In this document: piece by piece, positions 24,488-33,105 of the stretch
Position numbering within the stretch: position 1 is the first letter of the stretch
Layout of the letters: each line of letters starts with the position of its first letter
Origin: Polyangiaceae bacterium
GTDB lineage: Bacteria > Myxococcota_A > Polyangia > Polyangiales > Polyangiaceae
Reading direction: 5' to 3'
Assembly (NCBI GenBank): GCA_041389725.1
Contig: JAWKRG010000010.1
Coordinates: 310,001-374,000 of the forward strand
Length of the DNA stretch: 64,000 bases
The notes under the pieces: generated by a model
Seen by the model: only the letters and a program-made list of their open reading frames with translations
The model's database searches: none
What the model was told of the DNA's origin: nothing
Made by a program: the position numbers and the translations under genes

Positions 24488-25987
24488 ATGAGCAGCCAAG
24501 TGTTCCCCGCCTTCAAGGCCACGAGCTACGACTTCGTCGAGTACGCCCCCGTCAAGAACTGGATTGGTGGCGAATGGGTGTCGAGCAAGTCTGGGCAGAC
24601 CCTAGAGATCACGAATCCTCGCCACGGCAAGGTGATGGGCAACGTGGTGATGAGCGGAGCCGAAGACGTGAAGGCGGCTGTGGCTGCCGCAAAGAAGGCG
24701 GCCCTCGTTTGGCGCGCGACGCCGATCAAGGAGCGCGCGCAGGTCATGTACAAGCTCAAGGAGCTGATGGAGCGAGACTTGGAGGAACTCTCCTGGCTCG
24801 TGGCTCACGAGAACGGCAAAGTGATCGATGAGGCCCGCGCCGAGGTGCTGAAGGGCATCGAATGCGTGGAGTTCGGCGCGTCGATCCCCAACTTGGGCGG
24901 CGGCGATCAGCTCGAGGTGAGCCGCGGCGTCACGTGCGCCCAGCGCCACGAGCCCCTGGGCGTGGTGGCGGGCATCACCCCCTTCAATTTCCCGATCATG
25001 GTGCCACTGTGGATGCTGCCCCAGGCGCTGGTCGGCGGAAACGCCTTCATCCTGAAGCCCAGTGAGCAGGTGCCCTACGGCGCAGCGAAGCTAGCGGCGC
25101 TGCTGGAAGAGGCGGGCTTGCCCAAGGGCGTCTTCAACGTGGTCAACGGCGGCCCCGACGCCGTCAACGCCTTGGCCGACGATCCCGACGTGAAGGCCAT
25201 CGGCTTCGTGGGCTCGACGCCCATCGCGAAGATGCTCTACGGCCGCGGCGCGCAGACGGGCAAGAGCATGCTGTGCCTGGGTGGCGCCAAGAACCACCTG
25301 ATCGTGGTGCCCGACGCAGATCCGAGGATCACCGCGGACAACGTGGTCGCTAGCTTCACCGGTTGCGCCGGTCAGCGCTGCATGGCCGCGGCGGTGCTCG
25401 TGGCCGTGGGCGACGTCGGTCACATCATCGACAAGATCAAAGACAAGGCATCGACCTTGGTCCTCGGCAAGGACATCGGCCCGATCATCAACGAAAAGAG
25501 CGCACGGCGCATTCGCTCCATCGTCGACGACGCCGAGAAGAACGGCGCGAAGATCCTGGTCGACGGTCGCAATGGCAAGGCCGACCCGGGCGGTCAGTGG
25601 GTCGGGGCCACGGTCATCGACCACGTCAAGCCTGGCACCCAAGCCGCCACCGACGAGATCTTTGGCCCGGTGCTGTCCATCATCCACGTGAACAACGTGG
25701 ACGAAGCCATCGCCCTGGAGAACGCCAGCCCCTACGGCAACGCGTCGAGCATCTACACGACCAGCGGCGCCGTGGCGGAGTACGTCACCGCGCGGGTGGA
25801 GGCCGGCATGATCGGCGTGAACATCGGCGTGCCCGTGCCCCGAGAGCCCTTCGGCTTCGGAGGCTGGAACTACTCCAAGTTCGGTCACGGCAACATCACC
25901 GGTATGGACGGCTATCGCTTCTGGACGCGCCCCCGCAAGATCACCAGCAAGTGGGACGTCGCTCCGGACAACAACTGGATGAGCTGA
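24488..25987 (+). CDS. mmsA: CoA-acylating methylmalonate-semialdehyde dehydrogenase
   Basis: A 499-residue aldehyde dehydrogenase from the ATG at 24488, with a GGAG site. Family marks: TPFNFPIMVPLWMLP 164-178, LGGAKNHLIVVPDAD 264-278 and the catalytic Cys298 in GCAGQRCMA. The GGAKNH motif in place of the usual general-base Glu region is characteristic of MmsA, which converts methylmalonate semialdehyde to propionyl-CoA and malonate semialdehyde to acetyl-CoA using NAD+ and CoA. These are the products of transaminated beta-aminoisobutyrate and beta-alanine, the end products of thymine and uracil breakdown. Valine catabolism is an equally standard role. Confidence 0.95.
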   Translation: MSSQVFPAFKATSYDFVEYAPVKNWIGGEWVSSKSGQTLEITNPRHGKVMGNVVMSGAEDVKAAVAAAKKAALVWRATPIKERAQVMYKLKELMERDLEELSWLVAHENGKVIDEARAEVLKGIECVEFGASIPNLGGGDQLEVSRGVTCAQRHEPLGVVAGITPFNFPIMVPLWMLPQALVGGNAFILKPSEQVPYGAAKLAALLEEAGLPKGVFNVVNGGPDAVNALADDPDVKAIGFVGSTPIAKMLYGRGAQTGKSMLCLGGAKNHLIVVPDADPRITADNVVASFTGCAGQRCMAAAVLVAVGDVGHIIDKIKDKASTLVLGKDIGPIINEKSARRIRSIVDDAEKNGAKILVDGRNGKADPGGQWVGATVIDHVKPGTQAATDEIFGPVLSIIHVNNVDEAIALENASPYGNASSIYTTSGAVAEYVTARVEAGMIGVNIGVPVPREPFGFGGWNYSKFGHGNITGMDGYRFWTRPRKITSKWDVAPDNNWMS

Positions 25988-26130
25988 CGGCGCCCACTTC
26001 TTTACGGGGAACGCCCTCGGCGCATGCGCTTTCTGGCTCGGGTCCCGGCAATTGGCTCGTGCGGACTCGCTGCGTCGGGGTGCGTTTGGGTCGTGCTTTT
26101 TCCGCGGTTCCCGGACAAGGGCGTCCGACC

Positions 26131-26159
26131 TTGACAACTTAGGACTCCGAAGTTAAAAC
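26131..26159 (+). promoter_or_regulatory. Promoter and 19-bp operator of the marR gene
   Basis: A consensus -35 TTGACA lies at 26131-26136 and a TAAAAC -10 candidate at 26154-26159, spacing 17. A 19-bp inverted repeat, AACTT-N-GGA-N-TCC-N-AAGTT (26136-26154), with 8 of 9 arm positions paired, fills the spacer. MarR regulators typically bind such sites to repress their own gene. Transcription would begin at or next to the ATG at 26166, implying a leaderless or nearly leaderless mRNA. Confidence 0.65.
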
Positions 26160-26165
26160 GGAGGC

Positions 26166-26825
26166 ATGGCTGGGAAGCGTCTCCCGTTCTTCGAGGAAAA
26201 CAGCGAACCGATTGCCGAGCGGATCGCCACGGGCCTGCACAAGATTGGGCTCGCCATGAAGCAGCAAGCGTGGCAGCAGGCGAACGAAGAGGGCCTGTCG
26301 GCGACCCAGGGCCAGATCTTGGCGGCGTTGGTCACCGAGGGCCCGCTGTCTGGCAAGGAGCTGGGCGAGCGCCTCGGCCTGACGTTGCCAACCATCAGCG
26401 ACTCCGTGCGAGCACTGGTCGAGAAGGAGCTCGCGACGAAGTCGCCGGACCCGCGACATCCCCGGGCCAGCCTCGTGAAGCCCACTGCGCGAGGGAAGAC
26501 CCTCGGAGCGCGAGCGCGGTCATGGCCGGAGTTCATGGCTGGAGCGGTGGAAGAACTCTCTTCTGACGAGCAGCGCGCGTTCTACGCGGGCGTCGTGAAG
26601 ATGATACGGACGTTGCAGGAAGAGGGGCTGGTGCCGGTGAGCGGGATGTGCGTCTCGTGCACGTACTTCCGGCCCAACGCGCACGAGGGGGCGTCTCCCC
26701 ATCACTGCGAGCTGGTAGGTGCCCCCATCGCGGTGCATCAACTTCGGCTCGATTGTCCCGACCACGCGATGGCAAGCCCCAAGGCGCGGCAAGACATCTG
26801 GAAGCAGTTCATGCGGCCCAGCTAG
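26166..26825 (+). CDS. MarR-family regulator with a four-cysteine C-terminal extension
   Basis: A 219-residue protein: dimerisation helices, a winged helix-turn-helix at about 45-108 (SATQGQILAAL, LTLPTISDSVRAL, wing DPRHPRAS), then an unusual C-terminal domain with Cys162, Cys165, Cys181 and Cys197 (CVSC, HHC, DCPDH) in a CX2C-X15-C-X15-C pattern. That spacing suggests a bound Fe-S cluster or zinc ion, and therefore sensing of oxygen, NO or redox state. It is followed by protoglobin and thioredoxin-fold genes that could be its targets. The -35 region overlaps a palindromic operator candidate. Confidence 0.88.
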   Translation: MAGKRLPFFEENSEPIAERIATGLHKIGLAMKQQAWQQANEEGLSATQGQILAALVTEGPLSGKELGERLGLTLPTISDSVRALVEKELATKSPDPRHPRASLVKPTARGKTLGARARSWPEFMAGAVEELSSDEQRAFYAGVVKMIRTLQEEGLVPVSGMCVSCTYFRPNAHEGASPHHCELVGAPIAVHQLRLDCPDHAMASPKARQDIWKQFMRPS

Positions 26826-26917
26826 TCCCATTGACGGCACTCGCAGTCAGCACACTCGTCCGCGGTCGCTTTCGGCCGACGGCAAGGGCGGAGCTTTGCT
26901 CCGAGAAGGAGAACAAC

Positions 26918-27505
26918 ATGAGCAGCATACCTGGTTACACCCTAGGAACCGCGGCGGTTGCCCCGTCGCCAGTCAGCCTTGCAGACTTCGACCGAATGAA
27001 GGCCAGCGTGCTCTTCGACGACGAAGACGTGAAGTACCTGCGCGTCTCACACGACGTCGTGAAGGACCAAGTGGAGGCGATTCTCGACGTCTGGTACGGC
27101 TTCGTGGGCAGCCAGCCCCATCTCCTGGCGTCGTTCACGGCGAAAGCCGACGGCAAGCCCCTGAGCGACTATCTCGGCGCGGTCCGCCGACGCTTCGGAC
27201 AATGGATCCTCGATACCGCGCGTGCCGAGTACGATCAAAAATGGCTCGACTATCAGCATGAGATCGGATTGCGCCACCATCGCTCCAAGAAGAACGCGAC
27301 GGACGGTGCAGCGTCGACCGATATCGTGCCGTTTCGGGACATGTTTGCACTCGTGTTTCCGGTGACGTTCACACTCCGGCCCTTTCTCGCGAAGAAGGGA
27401 CACCCGGTCGAGGAGATCGACAAGATGTACGCGGCATGGCTCAAGTCCTGCCTGCTGCAAGTCACGCTCTGGAGCCATCCCTATGTCAAAGACGGCGACT
27501 TCTAG
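26918..27505 (+). CDS. Protoglobin (single-domain haem globin)
   Basis: A 195-residue protein from the ATG at 26918 with an AAGGAG site. It matches the protoglobin/globin-coupled-sensor domain: N-terminal helix, VKYLRVSHDVVKDQVEAILD, WYGFV, and WLDYQHEIGLRHH, where His120 is the expected haem-ligating residue. Protoglobins bind O2, CO or NO; without an attached signalling domain it probably acts in NO/O2 chemistry or buffering. It follows a MarR-type regulator and overlaps the next gene by 23 bp, so the latter two are co-transcribed. Confidence 0.88.
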   Translation: MSSIPGYTLGTAAVAPSPVSLADFDRMKASVLFDDEDVKYLRVSHDVVKDQVEAILDVWYGFVGSQPHLLASFTAKADGKPLSDYLGAVRRRFGQWILDTARAEYDQKWLDYQHEIGLRHHRSKKNATDGAASTDIVPFRDMFALVFPVTFTLRPFLAKKGHPVEEIDKMYAAWLKSCLLQVTLWSHPYVKDGDF

Positions 27506-28010
27506 ACTTGGAGTCGAGCCGACAGCGGGCACGGATGCGCCCGCCGCGCCGGAGTGGACGGTCGAGACCTGGCTGAACCACTCCGGCGATCTCTCGCTCG
27601 CAGAGCTACGGGGCCGAGTGGTCGTCGTTCACGCTTTCCAGATGCTGTGCCCAGGCTGTGTCTTGCACGGTATTCCCCAGGCGCAGCGCGTTCGGGCCGC
27701 GTTTTCTCCCGAAGACGTTGCGGTGATCGGTCTGCACTGCGTGTTCGAGCACCACGAAGCGATGCGTCCAGTCTCGCTACGGGCGTTTCTGCACGAGTAC
27801 AAGGTCGACTTCCCGGTCGCCGTCGACTCGCCGGGCGCGAACTCCCCAATTCCGCAGACGATGGCGGCGTATGGCATGCGAGGCACCCCGACGTTGCTCC
27901 TCGTCGACCACCAGGGTCGCTTGCGACTCCACGCCTTCGGAAAGATGGAGGACCTCAGCCTGGGGGCCGCGATCGCGATGCTCGTGGCCGAGCGGGCTGC
28001 GGATTCCTAG
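27483..28010 (+). CDS. Thioredoxin-fold redox protein (AhpC/TSA/redoxin family)
   Basis: A 175-residue protein with a thioredoxin fold: LRGRVVVVHAFQMLCPGC with a CPGC motif at 56-59, an FPVAVD strand and the cis-proline segment GMRGTPTLLLVDHQG. The two vicinal cysteines suggest a disulfide reductase or thiol peroxidase. No signal peptide is seen, so it is probably cytoplasmic. It overlaps the protoglobin gene by 23 bp, pointing to a joint role in handling reactive oxygen or nitrogen species. Confidence 0.85.
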   Translation: MSKTATSRLGVEPTAGTDAPAAPEWTVETWLNHSGDLSLAELRGRVVVVHAFQMLCPGCVLHGIPQAQRVRAAFSPEDVAVIGLHCVFEHHEAMRPVSLRAFLHEYKVDFPVAVDSPGANSPIPQTMAAYGMRGTPTLLLVDHQGRLRLHAFGKMEDLSLGAAIAMLVAERAADS

Positions 28011-28225
28011 GTGCGTCGGGCGGAGCAGGGGGGGCACCACGCTGCCGGCGATGGCGGCATGCTCCGAGGAGCCGTCGGCCATTGCCCACACCTGCCGGCC
28101 CAAGAACTCGAGCTTCACAGTGGCGTCCTGAGCCAAGACGACGTGCTCGCCGAAAGAGAAGCGGTGATGGAGTGCCTGGCTGACGGCGGGCTCCAGTGTA
28201 GCGCATCCCGCCACGAAAGCGCGCG

Positions 28226-28738
28226 TCAAGCTCGGTCTTGTTCCAGTTGCCACGTGGGGCGTGCGCGGCGATGGGAGACGTACAGGAGCGCCAGCCACGC
28301 GAGTGTCACTCCGACGCTGATGGCTGCGCGCAGTTCGGAGGATGGCGCCAGCCACGGTTGGACCACTACCCAAACCGTGTAGGCGACTGCGAAGGGGGCC
28401 ATGCGGTCTTTCTCCTTGATGAGCACGACGCTGGTGAGAGCTTGGAGCGCCAGCATTCCCGCCCGGGACTCGGCGACCTCATCGAGGCCCAATTGGCAGC
28501 CGACAGCGATGCTGATCAGGACCGCGCCAATGGCCATCCGCCGCAGAGTTTGGCGCCTGTGCAGGCGATTGAGTTCTCGCCATTCGGCGACCACAGCGGG
28601 CATGTCGTCGGGGGTTTGCGGGATCGGATTCGACCCGTCCTTGGCGGCCATGGCCGGCTCTTCGGTCCGAGGCGGCGCTGGTTGCGTGGTTGGCATTGGG
28701 CCGAGGGCACCTGAAGCCGCGCAGGCAGGCACGATCAA
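28226..28738 (-). CDS. Small integral membrane protein, unknown function
   Basis: A 170-residue protein with a Pro-rich cytoplasmic-like N-terminus and four hydrophobic segments at about 67-84, 94-108, 113-130 and 137-154. No family was recognised. Its start codon overlaps the stop of the upstream beta-barrel gene by 4 bp, which both supports this start and indicates co-expression. The 215 bp between its stop and the redoxin gene stop contain no supported gene. Confidence 0.62.
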   Translation of the reverse strand: MIVPACAASGALGPMPTTQPAPPRTEEPAMAAKDGSNPIPQTPDDMPAVVAEWRELNRLHRRQTLRRMAIGAVLISIAVGCQLGLDEVAESRAGMLALQALTSVVLIKEKDRMAPFAVAYTVWVVVQPWLAPSSELRAAISVGVTLAWLALLYVSHRRARPTWQLEQDRA

Positions 28739-29487
28739 AGCGTGGAAGGCGCGGCGCCGTAGGCGAGGGAAGGCATGCTCTTGGGCAGGGAGGGCTCGGA
28801 GATGCGAAGGGAGAACCCGATACTGGCGACGAGCATGAAGGTGTTGAACTCATGCTCTTCGCCTTGAAGGTCGTGGGTGTCGCGAATGGCGGAGCCAGTG
28901 AACTCCGCCACGACACCGAGCGCGACGTGGCGTGAAGTGGGTAAGTCGATGGCGAGCCAGATACTGCCGACCGGTCCGAGACCTGCGTAGCCCTCTTCCT
29001 CGGGACCAAAGGTGTAGATCTGTCCGAGGCCGGCGCCGGCACCGATGCGCAGAACCTTCACCGGCAGTCGATGGTCGATATACGCTTGGCCGTAGTAGAG
29101 GCCTTGGCCTTTGCCACTGAACTGACCATCGAGGCGCGTCAGGGGCACGTGGGTGATGGAGCCGAGCAGGCCGAGGGTCACGTCGGTGACGGGACGAAGC
29201 CCCACGCCCAAGTGCAGACCGAGCCCCATGCCGTCAGCGACGAGACGCTTCTTCTGCGAGTCGTCCGCGGTCGGGTGGTACTCCGTCGCTGCGTTCACGT
29301 AGGCGAGGCTAGCGTCACCACGGATGTACCAGGAGTCGATGGACAGCGCTTCGTCGGCCGCCCGTTCCTCGGCTAGTTCCTCTTCCGTCGGTGGTGGCTC
29401 GACTTCCGCCACGGCCACACCGCTGACGGCGCAAGCGATGGCCAGGGTGCAGCCCTGCAGCCGTCGGCGGAATCCTGTGCGCGCCAT
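28735..29487 (-). CDS. Predicted outer-membrane beta-barrel protein
   Basis: A 250-residue protein with a signal peptide ending at about AVAEVE, an acidic stretch (PPTEEELAEERAADEAL), then amphipathic strands rich in Gly and aromatic residues (YIRGDASLAYV, GMGLGLHLGVGLRP, LRIGAGAGLGQIYTFG, FMLVASIGFSLRI). The layout is that of an outer-membrane barrel of 8-10 strands. Function unknown. It is the first gene of a two-gene unit with the membrane protein at 28226. Confidence 0.75.
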   Translation of the reverse strand: MARTGFRRRLQGCTLAIACAVSGVAVAEVEPPPTEEELAEERAADEALSIDSWYIRGDASLAYVNAATEYHPTADDSQKKRLVADGMGLGLHLGVGLRPVTDVTLGLLGSITHVPLTRLDGQFSGKGQGLYYGQAYIDHRLPVKVLRIGAGAGLGQIYTFGPEEEGYAGLGPVGSIWLAIDLPTSRHVALGVVAEFTGSAIRDTHDLQGEEHEFNTFMLVASIGFSLRISEPSLPKSMPSLAYGAAPSTL

Positions 29488-29614
29488 GCACGCGAGGGTA
29501 CACCTGACGCCGAGTGCTTGTCAGCGCGGGTCGGCGCTCTCCTGCGCGTCCCGCTGCCGGCCGCCGCTGCCCGCTCTTTCAATCGCTGCCGAGCCGCGCT
29601 AACACCGTCGGGCC

Positions 29615-30934
29615 ATGAACGCTGACGAAATGATCCGCCTGTGCAAGGCGCACACGATGTACACCTGGTCCGCTGGCGACAGCGTCAATCCGCTGCCGGT
29701 GGCGCGCGCGGAAGGCGTGTACCTCTACACCCCCGACGGCAAGCGCATCCTGGACTTCAATAGTCAGCTGATGAGCGTGCTGGTGGGGCACAGCCACCCC
29801 AAGGTGGTGGCGCGGATGAAAGAAGCCGCGGACAAGCTGATCTACGTCTACCCGCAGACGGCGACGGAGGTCCGCGCGCGCTTTTCCAAGAAGCTCGCGG
29901 ATCTGACCCCCGGCGACATCAACACCTTCTACTACACCCTGGGTGGTGCCGAGGCGAACGAGAGCGCCATCCGTGCCGCGAAGCTCTTCACGGGGCGTGA
30001 GAAGATCCTGTCACGCTATCGCAGCTATCACGGCGGCACCAACGCCACGATGCAGCTCACTGGCGATCCGCGACGATGGGCCAACGAGCCCGGCATGCCC
30101 GGCGTGATCCGTGTGATGGATCCGCATCCTTACGACTACTCCTTCGGCAAGACGGACGAGGAGATCACGAAGAACAACCTGACCTACCTGGAAGAGGTCA
30201 TTCGCTACGAGGGACCGCAGAACATCGCGGCCATGTTCATCGAGACGGTGACCGGTACGAACGGCATCTTGCCGCCGCCGAAGGGATACCTGCAGGGGCT
30301 GCGCCAGCTGCTGGACAAGTACGGCATCTTGATGGTGTGCGACGAAGTCATGGCAGGCATGGGACGCACGGGAAAGCTCTATGCTTTCGAGCACGGCGAC
30401 ATCGTTCCGGACATGGTCACCATGGCCAAGGGCCTGACCAGTAGCTACGTGCCCCTGGGCGCGCTGGGCATGCGCGACGAGATCGCCGAGCATTTTCGCA
30501 AGAACGTCTATTGGGGCGGCTTGACCTACAACTCGCACCCGTTCTGTCTGGAAGTGGCGGACGCCGTGCTCGACGTCATGGTCGAAGAGAAGCTGGTGGA
30601 GCGCGCTGCGGAGTTGGAGCACGTGATGCGGCGCGAGATGGACGCACTCGAGAAGAAGCATCCGTCCATGCGCGAGGGGCGCTGCATCGGGCTCTTCGGC
30701 ATCATCGAGACCCAAAAGAACTCCAAGGGCGAGTTTCTGGCGCCCTACAACGGCAGCCACCCGGCGATGGACAAGCTGGCGAAGTTCTTCAAGGACGAGG
30801 GACTGTTCACTTTCGTGCGTTGGAGCTCCTTCATGTGCAACCCGCCCTTGACCATTACGGAAGCGCAGCTGAAGGAAGGCTTCGCGATCATCGATCGGGG
30901 CCTGAGCATCACTGACGAAGCCTTCGAAGGCTAG
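29615..30934 (+). CDS. Class III PLP-dependent aminotransferase, possibly beta-alanine/omega-amino acid transaminase
   Basis: A 439-residue fold-type I aminotransferase. PLP-binding residues: GGAEANESAIRAAK 110-123, RSYHGGT 136-142, Asp243 in CDEVMAGMGRTG, and Schiff-base Lys272 in TMAKGLTSSYVPLGA. Class III enzymes of this shape act on omega-amino acids such as beta-alanine, beta-aminoisobutyrate, taurine or GABA. Because the window also encodes uracil degradation to beta-alanine and MmsA, a beta-alanine:2-oxoacid role is a reasonable inference, but sequence alone does not settle it. It stands alone, divergent from the barrel gene at 29487. Confidence 0.9.
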   Translation: MNADEMIRLCKAHTMYTWSAGDSVNPLPVARAEGVYLYTPDGKRILDFNSQLMSVLVGHSHPKVVARMKEAADKLIYVYPQTATEVRARFSKKLADLTPGDINTFYYTLGGAEANESAIRAAKLFTGREKILSRYRSYHGGTNATMQLTGDPRRWANEPGMPGVIRVMDPHPYDYSFGKTDEEITKNNLTYLEEVIRYEGPQNIAAMFIETVTGTNGILPPPKGYLQGLRQLLDKYGILMVCDEVMAGMGRTGKLYAFEHGDIVPDMVTMAKGLTSSYVPLGALGMRDEIAEHFRKNVYWGGLTYNSHPFCLEVADAVLDVMVEEKLVERAAELEHVMRREMDALEKKHPSMREGRCIGLFGIIETQKNSKGEFLAPYNGSHPAMDKLAKFFKDEGLFTFVRWSSFMCNPPLTITEAQLKEGFAIIDRGLSITDEAFEG

Positions 30935-30996
30935 GGCAGCGGACGAGGGTACGGGCGGCGACGCGCGCGCGGCACCGCCGCGCAGCGCCCAGAGTG

Positions 30997-32913
30997 TCAG
31001 GGGCAGCGCTTGGCGACGGTAAACTTCATTTCGCCATGCGTGTCAGAGCAGTTCTTGCCAGTCCCGTAGTTCACGCAGCCCGATCCTTCGTGGTGAAGCG
31101 TCAGCGATGTCCAGGGATCTCCCGACATCGTGTAAGTGCCGTTCCCCCACAGCGTGCCGTCTGCGAACGCGCCGGAGTAGTCGAAGCGCCCGCCGGCGTT
31201 GGGGTCTTGCTTGGACGGATGAAACACCAGATGGCCATTCATCGTTCCGCCGAGCTTGATGCGAAACTCCTTGGTGATGTCGCACACCGTACCGCTGAAC
31301 ACGGCTTCTTGTTGTTGGCCGGTGACCGTCCAGCCCGCGGGTTTCCAGTCGATCAGCGCGAAAGTCTGCTCCCCCAAGCTGTAGTGCATGAACTTCGCCT
31401 GCTGCAGGATCGGGCTGACGAAGCCGGATCCCTTCTTTCCGGCTACCGCCTTGAGGCTGCTCCAGAACATGTTGGCGATCGAACCGGCGTCGGCCTTTTC
31501 GGGCTGTGACTCGGCGAAGAAGGAGTAGTCGCGTTCGTCCTCCTTCGCGTCTTCGGGGATGTCCACCTTTTGGCTGCGTCCGAGGATCTTCAGTTGAAGC
31601 TCACCGTTGCTGTCCGCGACTTGGCGAATCTGCCGGTAGTCGCCCCACATGACGCGGTCGAAGCCTTTGCCTGGCTTGAATTGCACCTCGACGCCTGGCA
31701 ACGCCTTTCCGTCCTCCGGCAGCTTGAAAGACACACCGAGCGCGTTCAGGCCAAAGCTGGTCGCGCAGGCGGCGAGATTGTCGCCGTCCACTTTGCCCCC
31801 TGTGTCCGTGATGACTTGCAGGGAGTGGACCTGCTCTTTGCCATCGCGGCCCTTCTTTTTGGTGCGCTCCAGGATGGGCGGCTCGGACTGGACGCGCAAC
31901 GCGAGAAAGTTGATCGTCATGTACAAGCTCAGCGCTGAGCTGACCATGTTGGCGTAGCTCGTCAGGCTTCCCACGCCCTTGGCGGTGCTCGAGCCGGCGC
32001 CGAAGGCTTTCGCCACCAGTTCGCTGGTCTTGGGCATGCTGGCCTTGCTGCCGTCTGCGAACGCCAACGTGCCGCCGCCGCCCGCGAACTTGAGCACGTT
32101 CTTGACCCACGAGGTCACGCGCTCGTTGCCGAGCAACTCGCTGCACTTGAATCCACTGCCCGCTGCGTGAGCTTCGGGCACCAGGCTCCAACCAGTCCAC
32201 CCGGCGCCGAACGTTTCGCTCGGGACCGTGTGGGGGGCTGGCTCCAACCAGCCGCTCTTCCCGTTGGGCTGAACGCGAGCCAAGACGCCGCGAAACACCA
32301 GCCAACTCAACAGGTGCAACGTCGGCAGGTCGATGACCGCCTCGGTGCCGACCTTCGCATCCGACAGATCGGCGCGCGAAGGGCCTCTCAGCACCCGTTC
32401 GCGCACGATCGCGGCCAGCAACTTGGAAGGGGCACTCGAGCGTGAGGCGTTCTCTCGCAGATCTGCCAGTAGCGCTTCGCTCACGGCACGGGCGTCGACG
32501 CCGCTCAGGCCCAGCGTGAGGATCCCGCCCGCGTCGAGGAACCGGACTCCGGTGGACTTCTTCTCCAAGCCGCTCGCCAGCCACACCGTCCAAAAGTAGG
32601 GGCCTGGCGTTTCCGGAGCGACGCGGCTGAGCGCCTTGTCCGTCACGTCGTAGACGGGGACCTCGAGGGCTTCGTAGATCCGCATCCACGCGGCCAGCCG
32701 GCGCTTGGGATCTTCCAACGCGTCCACTAGTCCAGCAGCCTGCTGCTGGGGCGGACCCTTGGGCATCGCTAGCGGCCCTGGTGCCGGGGGAACCTCGGGG
32801 TTGCGAGGGGTGTCGGCCCCTACCAGCCGCTTGATGTTCTTACACGAGAGCAATACCGCGAGCAGCACGAGTGCCGCGGTCGCCCTACTGGCCGCTCGCC
32901 GTCCTGCCCACAT
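30997..32913 (-). CDS. Large lipoprotein of unknown function
   Basis: A 638-residue protein with a signal peptide and lipobox LLSC (Cys24), then a Pro-rich linker. No domain was recognised. The mature chain mixes a helical N-terminal half (about 60-330) with a more beta-rich C-terminal half ending in KFTVAKRCP, with cysteines near the end (GSGCVNYGTGKNCSD) that may pair. The adjacent upstream gene encodes a receptor kinase on the same strand, about 180 bp away. Membership of one operon is possible but not shown. Confidence 0.8.
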   Translation of the reverse strand: MWAGRRAASRATAALVLLAVLLSCKNIKRLVGADTPRNPEVPPAPGPLAMPKGPPQQQAAGLVDALEDPKRRLAAWMRIYEALEVPVYDVTDKALSRVAPETPGPYFWTVWLASGLEKKSTGVRFLDAGGILTLGLSGVDARAVSEALLADLRENASRSSAPSKLLAAIVRERVLRGPSRADLSDAKVGTEAVIDLPTLHLLSWLVFRGVLARVQPNGKSGWLEPAPHTVPSETFGAGWTGWSLVPEAHAAGSGFKCSELLGNERVTSWVKNVLKFAGGGGTLAFADGSKASMPKTSELVAKAFGAGSSTAKGVGSLTSYANMVSSALSLYMTINFLALRVQSEPPILERTKKKGRDGKEQVHSLQVITDTGGKVDGDNLAACATSFGLNALGVSFKLPEDGKALPGVEVQFKPGKGFDRVMWGDYRQIRQVADSNGELQLKILGRSQKVDIPEDAKEDERDYSFFAESQPEKADAGSIANMFWSSLKAVAGKKGSGFVSPILQQAKFMHYSLGEQTFALIDWKPAGWTVTGQQQEAVFSGTVCDITKEFRIKLGGTMNGHLVFHPSKQDPNAGGRFDYSGAFADGTLWGNGTYTMSGDPWTSLTLHHEGSGCVNYGTGKNCSDTHGEMKFTVAKRCP

Positions 32914-33086
32914 CCTCGCTCTACGTTATGCACTGTCGCGATGTTCGAATCGCGCCAATCGACAAGCTGGGTGCGACAAAGCGCCATAACGCCGAGTTTT
33001 CAAGAGATTCGCTCCCGGGGCGCGCTCGGAGCTTGCCGCGCCTAGAGGGCTGCCATCCGGCGCGCCCAAGCGCGGCAATTCGATCC

Positions 33087-33105
33087 GGCGCGCCTAGAGC
33101 GCGCC
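33087..33105 (-). terminator. GC hairpin around the stop codon of the receptor kinase gene
   Basis: GGCGCGC (33087-33093) and GCGCGCC (33099-33105) form a perfect 7-bp stem with loop CTAGA. The loop contains the TAG stop of the minus-strand gene. There is no U tract, so it may be a weak terminator or mRNA-stabilising hairpin. Confidence 0.35.

Noticed and set aside
28011..28225. Possible short minus-strand coding fragment between the membrane protein and redoxin genes
   Set aside because: About 60 codons read plausibly as protein but run antisense into the redoxin gene and have no clear start; not supported.
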